From: Acidimicrobiales bacterium
Lineage (GTDB): Bacteria > Actinomycetota > Acidimicrobiia > Acidimicrobiales > Palsa-688
Direction of reading: 5' to 3'
NCBI GenBank assembly: GCA_030039575.1
Contig: JASHVH010000558.1
Coordinates: forward strand, 1 to 6,706
Length of the DNA: 6,706 nucleotides
Part shown: piece by piece, positions 1-5,609 of the stretch
Layout of the letters: each line of letters opens with the position of its first letter
How positions within the stretch are numbered: position 1 is the stretch's first letter
The notes under the pieces: model-generated
What the model was told of the DNA's origin: nothing
The model's input: only the letters and a program-made list of their open reading frames with translations
The model's database searches: none
Program-made: the position numbers and the translations under genes

Positions 1-487
1 AAGCAACGCCCTTGCCGAGATCCTGGTCGGTCGGGGGGCGCGGTTCCCCGGTCTTTGGGCGATGGACAAAGAGGCCAACCCGACTGATGACCCAGCGGTG
101 CTATTCACAGATCCGGTTGGTAGCCTCTTGCCCGTCGGCGGCGTCGACCACGGGCACAAAGGGTATGGCCTCGCATTGATGCTGGAGGGCCTGACCCAGG
201 GTCTGAGCGGGCACGGACGGGCGGAGATGCCGACGCGCTGGGGTGCCTCAGTTCTTGTCCAGGTCATTGACCCGGCAGCCTTTGCTGGGAGCGACGAGTT
301 CATGCATGAGACGAGCTGGCTGACGAGCCTGTGCCGTGACGCGGCGCCAAGACCCGGCGTCGACAGGGTTCGGGTACCCGGGGACCACGCCCGCGAGCGG
401 CGCGCGGATGCTGTCGCGGAGGGTTTGCAGCCCGATCCCAGCACGTTGGATGCGCTTCGGCAATGGGCGTCGGTGTTGGGTGTTTGA
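1..487 (+). CDS. Ldh_2-family (malate/L-lactate dehydrogenase type) oxidoreductase, C-terminal fragment
   Basis: The frame is open from base 2 to the TGA at 485-487, so about 161 C-terminal residues are present and the N-terminal half lies off the left edge. The family catalyses NAD(P)H-dependent reduction of 2-oxo acids, or oxidation of 2-hydroxy acids, in the cytoplasm. Members include malate, L-lactate, ureidoglycolate and sulfolactate dehydrogenases and piperideine/pyrroline-2-carboxylate reductases. Visible signatures are the W-A-M-D-K-E-x-N-P-T-x-D-P segment near bases 56-96, then G-G-V-D-H-G-H-K-G-Y-G-L-A-L starting near base 137, which is the classic glycine-rich block of the family. 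The tail is also typical: R-V-P-G-D in place of the common PGE, then a helix ending L-D-A-L-R-Q-W. The internal ATG at 62 is not the start, because family similarity continues upstream of it. The exact substrate cannot be assigned from this portion. It converges on the aldehyde dehydrogenase gene, so the two are not co-transcribed. Confidence 0.88.
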   Translation, partial: SNALAEILVGRGARFPGLWAMDKEANPTDDPAVLFTDPVGSLLPVGGVDHGHKGYGLALMLEGLTQGLSGHGRAEMPTRWGASVLVQVIDPAAFAGSDEFMHETSWLTSLCRDAAPRPGVDRVRVPGDHARERRADAVAEGLQPDPSTLDALRQWASVLGV

Positions 488-505
488 GGACTTGGCTTTG
501 AGGAG

Positions 506-534
506 GGGTGCCGCCCGGCCAGCCGGCGCCACCC
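506..534. terminator. Stem-loop between convergent genes, possible terminator
   Basis: GGGTG (506-510) pairs with CACCC (530-534). After one C/C mismatch, CGCC (512-515) pairs with GGCG (525-528), leaving a 9-base loop. It begins 18 bases after the stop of the Ldh_2 gene, in the gap between convergent genes. No T-run follows on either strand, so it is not a canonical intrinsic terminator, though high-GC bacteria often use hairpins without a U-tract. In DNA this GC-rich, weak stems also arise by chance. Confidence 0.35.
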
Positions 535-605
535 AAACTTCGGCGCCCGATCAGGCGTCCTCGCCCCCAGCCGGCGACGACTCATGGGACTTTGCCTTTA
601 GAGAC

Positions 606-2072
606 CTACGCTCCGCCGAACCAGATCGTTTTCAACTGGGTGTACTGCTGGTATGCAGCCATACCTTTATCGCGTCCACCGAACCCGGACGACTTGTAGC
701 CACCGAAAGGCGTCGTCACGTCGCCCTCGCTGTAGCAGTTGACCGAGATCGTGCCGGCGCGAACGGACCGCGCTAGGCGATGCGCCCGGTGAACGTCTCG
801 GGTGTAGATCGATGCCGCTAGGCCATACTCAGTATCGTTGGCGAGACTGGTGGCCTCGGCCTCGTCGCTGAACGTGGTGACGGCCACGACAGGTCCGAAG
901 ATCTCTTCACGGGCCGCGCGCATCGACGGCTCCACGCGGTCGAGAATCGTGGGCTCGAAGTACCATCCCCCCGTCTCCTGAAGGACCCGGTTCCCGCCGC
1001 AGGCGATGCGGGCTCCCTCCTCGGTGGCGCCGGCAACATAACCCATCACCTTACGCAGGTGCGCTTCCTCGATGAGCGGGCCGATCCGCACGCTGCGATC
1101 GAGCGGACTGCCGACCTTCCAGCGAGGAACTTGGTCGATAAGCGCCTCAAGCAACTCGTCCTTGATCGAAGCGTCGACGAGCACCCGGGAGCCACAGGTG
1201 CAGTTCTCCCCCATGTTCCAAAAGCCCGCCTCTGCCAGCTGGCCCGCCACGTACTCGAGATCGGAGGCGGCGTCGGCGAGGACGATTTGCGGGCTCTTCC
1301 CGCCGCACTCGAGGACGATCTCTTTCAGGTTGCTGTCGGCGGCGTAGCGCAGGAACTCCCGACCGACCTCCGTCGAGCCCGTGAAACTGACGACATCAAC
1401 GTCCATGCTCAGCCCGACAGCGCGTCCGGCGCTCTCACCGAACCCGGGAACGACGTTGAGCACCCCGTCGGGAAGCCCAGCTTCGGCGGAGAGGGCAGCG
1501 ATGCGCAGCGCGCTGAGCGGCGTCAGCTCTGCCGGCTTGACGACCACCGAGTTGCCACTGGCCAGTGCCGGGCCAAGCTTCCACGCCAACGAAGGACCGG
1601 GAAAGTTCCATGGCAGCACAGCGCCGACGACGCCGATCGGTTCGCGGACGATCAGAGCGAGGTTCGCTTCAGAAGTCGGAGCGACTGCGCCGAAGACCTT
1701 GTCGATGCTCTCTGCGTACCAACGCAGCGTGTTGACCACATCGGGGAGATCGAGGCTCTCCACGTCGCCGATCGGCTTGCCACCGTCGAGCGAGTCGAGC
1801 TGGCACAACTCGCCGGCAGATGCTTCGATCAGGTCAGCAAAACGCAACAGGACGCGCTTGCGCTCCGCAGGTGCGGCGCTGCGCCAGTGGCCCCGCTCGA
1901 AGCTGCGACGAGCCGCGGCAACGGCGCGCTCGACGTCTGCGGCGTCACAGCTCGCGACAGAGGCGAGGAGTGTGCCGTCGGCGGGGCACCGGGTCTCGAA
2001 AGTCGCCCCGGAGAGCGAATCGACGAAGTCGCCGTCGATGAACGCTTGGGTGGGGGACGAGACCGTAGTCAT
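606..2072 (-). CDS. NAD(P)-dependent aldehyde dehydrogenase, PuuC-like
   Basis: This is a 488-residue cytoplasmic enzyme of normal family length that oxidises an aldehyde to its carboxylic acid with NAD(P)+. The order of motifs is complete. P-W-N-F-P carries oxyanion Asn156, V-V-V-K-P-A-E carries Lys179 for cofactor binding, and F-T-G-S-T-E-V-G-R (230-238) is the Rossmann glycine motif. L-E-C-G-G-K-S-P carries general base Glu255, G-E-N-C-T-C-G-S-R carries nucleophile Cys291, and E-E-I-F-G-P-V carries Glu390 and Phe392. The C-terminal G-G-Y-K-S-S-G-F-G-G-R-D-K-G and Y-T-Q-L-K-T-I-W resemble gamma-aminobutyraldehyde/PuuC-type and related broad aldehyde dehydrogenases, but the substrate is not determined. 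An in-frame ATG at 2258 would add 62 residues unlike the family and overlap the regulator gene. The ATG at 2070-2072 follows an excellent Shine-Dalgarno site and begins at the expected N-terminus. The gene is divergent from the GntR gene, its probable regulator. Oddities are Cys256 beside the general base and Cys293 near the nucleophile. Confidence 0.95.
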   Translation of the reverse strand: MTTVSSPTQAFIDGDFVDSLSGATFETRCPADGTLLASVASCDAADVERAVAAARRSFERGHWRSAAPAERKRVLLRFADLIEASAGELCQLDSLDGGKPIGDVESLDLPDVVNTLRWYAESIDKVFGAVAPTSEANLALIVREPIGVVGAVLPWNFPGPSLAWKLGPALASGNSVVVKPAELTPLSALRIAALSAEAGLPDGVLNVVPGFGESAGRAVGLSMDVDVVSFTGSTEVGREFLRYAADSNLKEIVLECGGKSPQIVLADAASDLEYVAGQLAEAGFWNMGENCTCGSRVLVDASIKDELLEALIDQVPRWKVGSPLDRSVRIGPLIEEAHLRKVMGYVAGATEEGARIACGGNRVLQETGGWYFEPTILDRVEPSMRAAREEIFGPVVAVTTFSDEAEATSLANDTEYGLAASIYTRDVHRAHRLARSVRAGTISVNCYSEGDVTTPFGGYKSSGFGGRDKGMAAYQQYTQLKTIWFGGA

Positions 2073-2080
2073 ATCTAGTG

Positions 2081-2087
2081 CCTCCTC
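2081..2087 (-). promoter_or_regulatory. Ribosome binding site of the aldehyde dehydrogenase gene
   Basis: Read on the minus strand this is GAGGAGG, 8 bases before the ATG at 2072-2070. It decides the start against the longer frame beginning at 2258, which lies inside the regulator gene. Confidence 0.85.
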
Positions 2088-2112
2088 GTCTGTCTCGTCG
2101 GCTAGTCGGCAG

Positions 2113-2142
2113 CGAAACGGCCGCTGACCGGCGGCCGTTTCG
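2113..2142. repeat. Perfect 12-bp inverted repeat (6-base loop) in the divergent intergenic region
   Basis: CGAAACGGCCGC at 2113-2124 is exactly complementary to GCGGCCGTTTCG at 2131-2142, with TGACCG between. It lies 40 bases upstream of the aldehyde dehydrogenase ATG and 70 bases upstream of the GntR start. If the aldehyde dehydrogenase promoter is at 2170-2198, the repeat forms a strong hairpin in that mRNA leader. At DNA level it sits just upstream of the candidate GntR -35 at 2146, where an operator could also sit. No T-run follows on the minus strand, so it is not an ordinary intrinsic terminator for that gene. The repeat is seen directly; its role is inference. Confidence 0.85.
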
Positions 2143-2145
2143 TCC

Positions 2146-2174
2146 TTGACAGAGCATTCGTCGTATGCGAACGT
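2146..2174 (+). promoter_or_regulatory. Candidate promoter of the GntR regulator
   Basis: TTGACA (2146-2151) is a perfect -35 hexamer. A 17-base spacer leads to GAACGT (2169-2174), which is weak but has A at position 2 and T at position 6 and is preceded by an extended -10 TGC (2166-2168). Transcription would start near 2181, giving about a 31-base leader before the GTG at 2212. The same TTG could be misread as a start codon, but it has no good Shine-Dalgarno site and sits directly after the hairpin. Confidence 0.4.
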
Positions 2175-2179
2175 AGTTC
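2169..2179. promoter_or_regulatory. Small palindrome GAAC-GTA-GTTC, possible operator
   Basis: Four-base arms GAAC and GTTC flank a 3-base centre. The palindrome covers the overlapping -10 regions of both candidate divergent promoters, a position suited to a repressor. GntR/FCD regulators commonly bind short palindromes in their own divergent promoter region. The arms are short and a chance occurrence is quite possible. Confidence 0.25.
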
Positions 2180-2198
2180 TGTTCCATCCAACATACAA
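2170..2198 (-). promoter_or_regulatory. Candidate promoter of the aldehyde dehydrogenase gene
   Basis: On the minus strand TTGTAT (2198-2193) is followed by a 17-base spacer and TACGTT (2175-2170), which fits the TAnnnT pattern of primary sigma factor -10 elements in high-GC bacteria. Predicted start is near 2163, giving a leader of about 90 bases that includes the strong hairpin at 2113-2142. The -10 overlaps the candidate GntR -10. Confidence 0.38.
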
Positions 2199-2199
2199 C

Positions 2200-2206
2200 G
2201 AGGGGG
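2200..2206 (+). promoter_or_regulatory. Ribosome binding site of the GntR regulator
   Basis: GAGGGGG ends 5 bases before the GTG at 2212. It favours that GTG over the in-frame TTG at 2146, which lies inside the promoter region and has no comparable site. Confidence 0.65.
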
Positions 2207-2211
2207 CAGTC

Positions 2212-2892
2212 GTGCGACGGCTTCCGCGCCAACCGCTTCGTGACCTCGTTTTGGACACGCTGCGGGACGCAGTTATCCGAGGCGAATTCGCGCCAGGTGA
2301 AAAGGTGCCTGAGGATCGATTCGCGGCAGAGCTTGGCGTAAGCCGGACTCCTGTACGTGAGGCACTGCGGATCCTCGAATACCAGGGATTGGTCGAGACT
2401 CGCCCGAAGCAGGGAACTTACATCCTGAAGATGGAGCCGCACGACGTCCTCGACGGGCTGCGGGTTCGGTGCGCGCTTGAGGAATTGGCGATCAAAGAAG
2501 CGATTGCGGGAGGCCAAGACTGGCAGAACGTCTGCGATGAGCTGCAGGCGCTAATTGACGGGATGCGAACTGCCTATGAGAGCGGTGACCAGATTGCCAT
2601 CGCGACGACGGAGTTCGACATCCACTGGCACGCTCAACTCGTCAACAGCGCCGGAAATCGCCATTTGACCCATGCCTGGAACACAGTGGGTGCGCCCCTA
2701 ATGATTTGGACACCCGAGGCGGCTTTTTATCCCATTCCGGAATCCACCTGGCGTGGCATGGTTACCCGCCACGAAAAGCTGCTCGAGGTGTTCCGCACCG
2801 GCGACGCCGACACGGCAATCGAAGCGCTAAGGCAACACATCTTCTCTCGTCCATTAACCGATGGTGCTCAGTCGGCCACGGACCACTCTTAG
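2212..2892 (+). CDS. GntR-superfamily transcriptional regulator, FadR/FCD subfamily
   Basis: The protein has 226 residues from the GTG at 2212, normal for FCD-type GntR regulators. The N-terminal winged helix-turn-helix (about 9-73) has the family pattern L-R-D-A-V-I-R-G-E-F-A-P-G, then L-G-V-S-R-T-P-V-R-E-A-L-R and the wing Q-G-T-Y-I. The all-helical FCD effector domain (about 78-212) keeps a complete metal site: Asp136, His140, His187 and His209. The spacing (4, 47, 22) closely matches the Zn site of the lactate regulator LldR of Corynebacterium. FCD regulators usually respond to small carboxylic acids bound near this metal. It is divergent from the aldehyde dehydrogenase and upstream of the transporter on the same strand, so it is the likely local regulator, probably a repressor. 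A longer form starting at TTG 2146 would add 22 residues with no family similarity. Third codon positions look less GC-biased than in the transporter genes, and a TTA leucine codon occurs at 2854. Confidence 0.93.
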   Translation: MRRLPRQPLRDLVLDTLRDAVIRGEFAPGEKVPEDRFAAELGVSRTPVREALRILEYQGLVETRPKQGTYILKMEPHDVLDGLRVRCALEELAIKEAIAGGQDWQNVCDELQALIDGMRTAYESGDQIAIATTEFDIHWHAQLVNSAGNRHLTHAWNTVGAPLMIWTPEAAFYPIPESTWRGMVTRHEKLLEVFRTGDADTAIEALRQHIFSRPLTDGAQSATDHS

Positions 2893-2959
2893 CAAGAGCA
2901 CAGCAGACTCTCGAGGCTCCCGCTTTAGGGTCTCGAATGCAACACAAATCCAACCGCCC

Positions 2960-2981
2960 GTCTAGCTGCCTGCGGCTAGAC
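2960..2981. terminator. Stem-loop downstream of the GntR gene, possible terminator
   Basis: GTCTAGC (2960-2966) pairs perfectly with GCTAGAC (2975-2981). A G-U pair and a G-C pair extend it to 9 bp around a CCTG tetraloop. It lies 67 bases after the GntR stop and 88 bases before the binding-protein start, within the 177-base gap 2893-3069. No T-run follows, so termination is uncertain. It could instead be an mRNA-processing or stability element if regulator and transporter are co-transcribed. I see no convincing sigma-70-type promoter in the rest of the gap. Confidence 0.4.
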
Positions 2982-3058
2982 CGTCGGCAGAAACACCCTG
3001 TTGCGCAGGAGGAGAAGGGGCAAGTACTTCCAGAAAAGAGATTCCGCACTTTAGAAAT

Positions 3059-3065
3059 AAGGAGG
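3059..3065 (+). promoter_or_regulatory. Ribosome binding site of the substrate-binding protein gene
   Basis: AAGGAGG lies 4 bases before the GTG at 3070, a strong though closely spaced site. An in-frame TAA at 3058-3060 rules out any start further upstream. Confidence 0.8.
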
Positions 3066-3069
3066 GATT

Positions 3070-4650
3070 GTGCCAGACCAGAAGTTGACGAGACGTGAGT
3101 TCTTGCACGGGGCAGCCGGTGCCGCCTTCGCGGGCGGAGCAGTCGCGCTCGGGGGGCGCGCCGGGCTTTCGTTCAATCCAAATCGACTGACGCGCTCGGC
3201 CTCGACGACCAAAGCACTTAACTACGCGATGAGTTCCGACATCGAGACGTCCGACATTGCGGACCCCACCCTCTCCAACAGCGAGCATGATGGCCGGCTG
3301 ATGGCCCTCTGCTACGAGCAGCTCACTCAGTACAGCGACTCACTGTCGGCCGTCCCATGGTTGGCCGAATCCTGGTCGTCGAACGCCACCGGCACCGAAT
3401 GGACCTTCCAACTGCGCAAGGGAGTGAAGTTCCAGGGAGGTACCACCTTCACGGCAAATGACGTCGTTTATACTTTCCAGCGCATCCTCGACCCGACAGT
3501 CGCCTCGGCCGCCGCTGCTCTTATCGGCGTGAGTCTCGACCCCGACGGCGTCAGCGCGGTGAACGACTACACCGTGCGTTTCAAACTGAAGAGCGCGGAC
3601 GGTGACTGGCCGCTCTCGATCATCACCAAACAGAGCTACATCGTGCCTGTGGGGGCGACTTCGGCCGATATGCGCACCAACGCGGTGGGCACCGGAGCGT
3701 TCCTCTTGAAAGAGTTCATCCCTGGCTCCAACCCGACGGTCTTCGCGAAAAATCCAAACTACTGGCAGCCGGGTCTCCCGAAGTCCGACATCGTCAACCT
3801 CATCTCGGTCGTCAACGACGAGTCGAGGCTTGCAGGTCTACAACGGGGTCAGCTCAACATCATCGAGGACCCGCTCTTCACTTCTTTGAAGAGCCTGCCC
3901 AGCGAGGGCCTTAAGGTGGTTGCAGCGCACAAGGGCACGATGGAGCTCATCTGCCTCCATGTCAAGACCCCACCATTCGACGACGTGCGCGTGCTTACTG
4001 CCATGAAGTACGCCCTCGACCGGCCGCAGATGCTCGAACTCCTGCTGCTCGGGAACGGGATCACCATCGATGACATCCCCACCTACCCGAGCGAGCAGTA
4101 CGGGCCGACCCAAGCGCCTCGGGCGCACAATGTGGCGATGGCGAAACAGCTCCTTTCGGAGGCCGGTTACCCCAAGGGGATCACCCTCGATTGCCACACC
4201 TCGAACGCCGAGGCTCGCCTAGTCAACTTCTGCACCGCTTACAAGGGCATGGCCGCCGAAGCCGGCATCGACGTAAACGTGATCATCGACCCGCCCACCA
4301 CTTACTACAGCAATGTCTGGAACAAAGTCTCGATGTTCGCCGATTCCTGGATCGCGAGACCTGTCCCCGGCATGTTGTCGCTGCTGTTCCTTCCCGGCTC
4401 GTCCAACAACGAGACCCAGTGGGACAACCCGCAGTGGACCGAGACCTTCGTCAAGGCGACTGGGTCGGTCAACCCGGTAGAGCGCCAAACGCTGTTCCGT
4501 CAGTGCCAAACCCAGATTATCAACGAAGGTGGGAACCTCGTACCGTACATGGGGTTCGCCACCACAGCGACCAGCGGCAACGTCATCGGCTGGCGTCCCT
4601 CCGGTGACATCCTAGAAGGCTCGAACTTAGTGTACTCAACGTTCAGCTGA
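3070..4650 (+). CDS. Peptide-type (family 5) ABC transporter substrate-binding protein with Tat signal
   Basis: This 526-residue extracytoplasmic solute-binding protein is of usual length for the DppA/OppA (SBP_bac_5) family, which captures peptides, nickel, opines, glycosides or other small solutes. The GTG start is fixed by an in-frame stop 10 bases upstream and a strong Shine-Dalgarno site. The N-terminus is a twin-arginine signal: T-R-R-E-F-L at 7-12, then an Ala/Gly-rich hydrophobic stretch to about 29. No lipobox cysteine follows; the first Cys is at 81. Family signatures include P-W-L-A-E-S-W (96-102), W-T-F-Q-L-R-K-G-V-K-F (111-121) and F-T-A-N-D-V-V-Y-T-F (127-136). Further ones are G-T-G-A-F (207-211), N-P-N-Y-W (228-232), A-L-D-R (315-318) and A-K-Q-L-L-S-E-A-G-Y-P-K-G (358-370). 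It is first in the transporter operon, 4 bases before the permease gene. The substrate cannot be predicted from sequence alone. Confidence 0.93.
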   Translation: MPDQKLTRREFLHGAAGAAFAGGAVALGGRAGLSFNPNRLTRSASTTKALNYAMSSDIETSDIADPTLSNSEHDGRLMALCYEQLTQYSDSLSAVPWLAESWSSNATGTEWTFQLRKGVKFQGGTTFTANDVVYTFQRILDPTVASAAAALIGVSLDPDGVSAVNDYTVRFKLKSADGDWPLSIITKQSYIVPVGATSADMRTNAVGTGAFLLKEFIPGSNPTVFAKNPNYWQPGLPKSDIVNLISVVNDESRLAGLQRGQLNIIEDPLFTSLKSLPSEGLKVVAAHKGTMELICLHVKTPPFDDVRVLTAMKYALDRPQMLELLLLGNGITIDDIPTYPSEQYGPTQAPRAHNVAMAKQLLSEAGYPKGITLDCHTSNAEARLVNFCTAYKGMAAEAGIDVNVIIDPPTTYYSNVWNKVSMFADSWIARPVPGMLSLLFLPGSSNNETQWDNPQWTETFVKATGSVNPVERQTLFRQCQTQIINEGGNLVPYMGFATTATSGNVIGWRPSGDILEGSNLVYSTFS

Positions 4651-4654
4651 GGTC

Positions 4655-5605
4655 GTGCGGTACGTCTGGCGGCTGGTCGGTTCGAGGCTCGCCCTCGGGG
4701 TGCTGACAATACTGTTCGCCTCGTTCGCGATCTTCTGGCTCGTCGAACTGCTACCCGGCAACGCCGCCACGGCCATCCTCGGCCGGGGTGCGACTGCGCA
4801 TCAGATCGCCACCTTGAGCGCGCAGCTGCACCTCGGCGAGTCGCCGGTACATCGCTACCTGACTTGGCTGATCGCCTTCTTGCAGGGTAACTGGGGCGTC
4901 TCGATCGCCGCCCAGAGACCCGTCAGGCAGTACGTGCTACCGGCCTTGCGGCACTCCCTGCTGCTGGCCGGAACGGCCCTGGTGATCTACGTGCCGTTGT
5001 CGCTCGGGCTCGGGATGCTGATGGCCGTCTTGCGCCAGAGGCGATCGATCCGCTTCTTGTCGGCCTTCGTGGTGCTGACGAGCGCGATCCCGGAGTTCGT
5101 CTTCGGCATCTTCTTCCTCATCGTCTTCACCGTAGAGCTGCCCTGGTTCCCGCCGCTGGCGAACCTCCAGAGCGGGATGTCCTTCGGCCAGTACGTGCAC
5201 ACCCTCGCCCTCCCGGCACTGACCTTGGCCATTGTGATGAGCTCTTACGCTGCACGGATGATGCAGGCCAACCTCGTGGCGGTGCTCGACTCGGAGTACG
5301 TGCGGATGGCTGTGTTGAAAGGGTTGCCGCGCTGGCGAGTGGTGTTACGCCACGCTGTGCCCAACGCCCTCGGGCCGGCGATGAGAGTGACGGTGCTGAA
5401 CATCGCCTGGGTCGTGGGTAGCATCGTCCTCGTCGAGAATATCTTCAACTACCCGGGCATCGGGACCTTGATGGTGCAGTCGATCAGCTTGCACGACTTT
5501 CCCGTCGTCGAGGCGATCACCTTGATCATGGCCGTGACCTACATCTTGGCCAATCTCGCTGCCGACGTCCTAGCGGCGGTGTTCGATCCTCGCCTCAGGA
5601 AGTGA
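4655..5605 (+). CDS. ABC transporter permease, DppB/OppB type
   Basis: This 316-residue inner-membrane permease forms one half of the translocation channel of a peptide-type importer. Six hydrophobic segments are visible, at about 10-31, 101-126, 133-160, 184-205, 245-262 and 284-309. The N-terminal pattern with E-L-L-P-G-N (31-36) and the G-N-W-G-V-S-I block (78-84) match DppB. The cytoplasmic EAA loop that contacts the ATPase is Y-V-R-M-A-V-L-K-G-L (215-224) followed by R-H-A-V-P-N-A (232-238). The V-E-N-I-F-N-Y-P-G-I-G segment (260-270) and the terminal F-D-P-R-L-R are also typical. The GTG start at 4655 lies 4 bases after the binding-protein stop. The nearest Shine-Dalgarno-like GAGG overlaps that stop, so translational coupling is likely. 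It pairs with the next gene product. Confidence 0.95.
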   Translation: MRYVWRLVGSRLALGVLTILFASFAIFWLVELLPGNAATAILGRGATAHQIATLSAQLHLGESPVHRYLTWLIAFLQGNWGVSIAAQRPVRQYVLPALRHSLLLAGTALVIYVPLSLGLGMLMAVLRQRRSIRFLSAFVVLTSAIPEFVFGIFFLIVFTVELPWFPPLANLQSGMSFGQYVHTLALPALTLAIVMSSYAARMMQANLVAVLDSEYVRMAVLKGLPRWRVVLRHAVPNALGPAMRVTVLNIAWVVGSIVLVENIFNYPGIGTLMVQSISLHDFPVVEAITLIMAVTYILANLAADVLAAVFDPRLRK

Positions 5606-5609
5606 CAGG

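Noticed and set aside
248..776. Several open frames on both strands between the Ldh_2 fragment and the aldehyde dehydrogenase end
   Set aside because: They overlap the coding end of either flanking gene in other frames and show no family features; the 118-base gap itself is too short for a supported gene.
1059..2127. Long plus-strand open frames (up to 339 codons) across the aldehyde dehydrogenase gene
   Set aside because: They are antisense shadows of a clearly conserved gene in GC-rich DNA, with composition rich in Arg/Ser/Ala and no recognisable domain.
2146..2211. TTG at 2146 as the start of the GntR regulator
   Set aside because: The TTG is part of a perfect TTGACA -35 hexamer, has no good ribosome site and adds 22 residues with no GntR similarity. 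GTG 2212 follows GAGGGGG and begins at the expected domain edge.
2073..2258. A 62-residue N-terminal extension of the aldehyde dehydrogenase from an upstream ATG at 2258
   Set aside because: It would overlap the regulator gene, run through the hairpin and promoter region, and add residues unlike the family. The ATG at 2070-2072 has an excellent Shine-Dalgarno site and family-like N-terminus.
1945..2517. Minus-strand frame of 190 codons spanning the intergenic region and the regulator gene
   Set aside because: It overlaps two well-supported genes and the promoter region, with no recognisable motif or ribosome site.
2186..2954. Repeated ATCCAAC at 2186-2192 and 2948-2954 as a shared operator of both promoters
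   Set aside because: A 7-base match with no matching flanks or symmetry is expected by chance and does not resemble a palindromic GntR operator.
3028..3057. Promoter with -10 TAGAAA (3052-3057) just before the binding-protein gene
   Set aside because: Transcription would begin inside the Shine-Dalgarno site, and the -35 match is poor.
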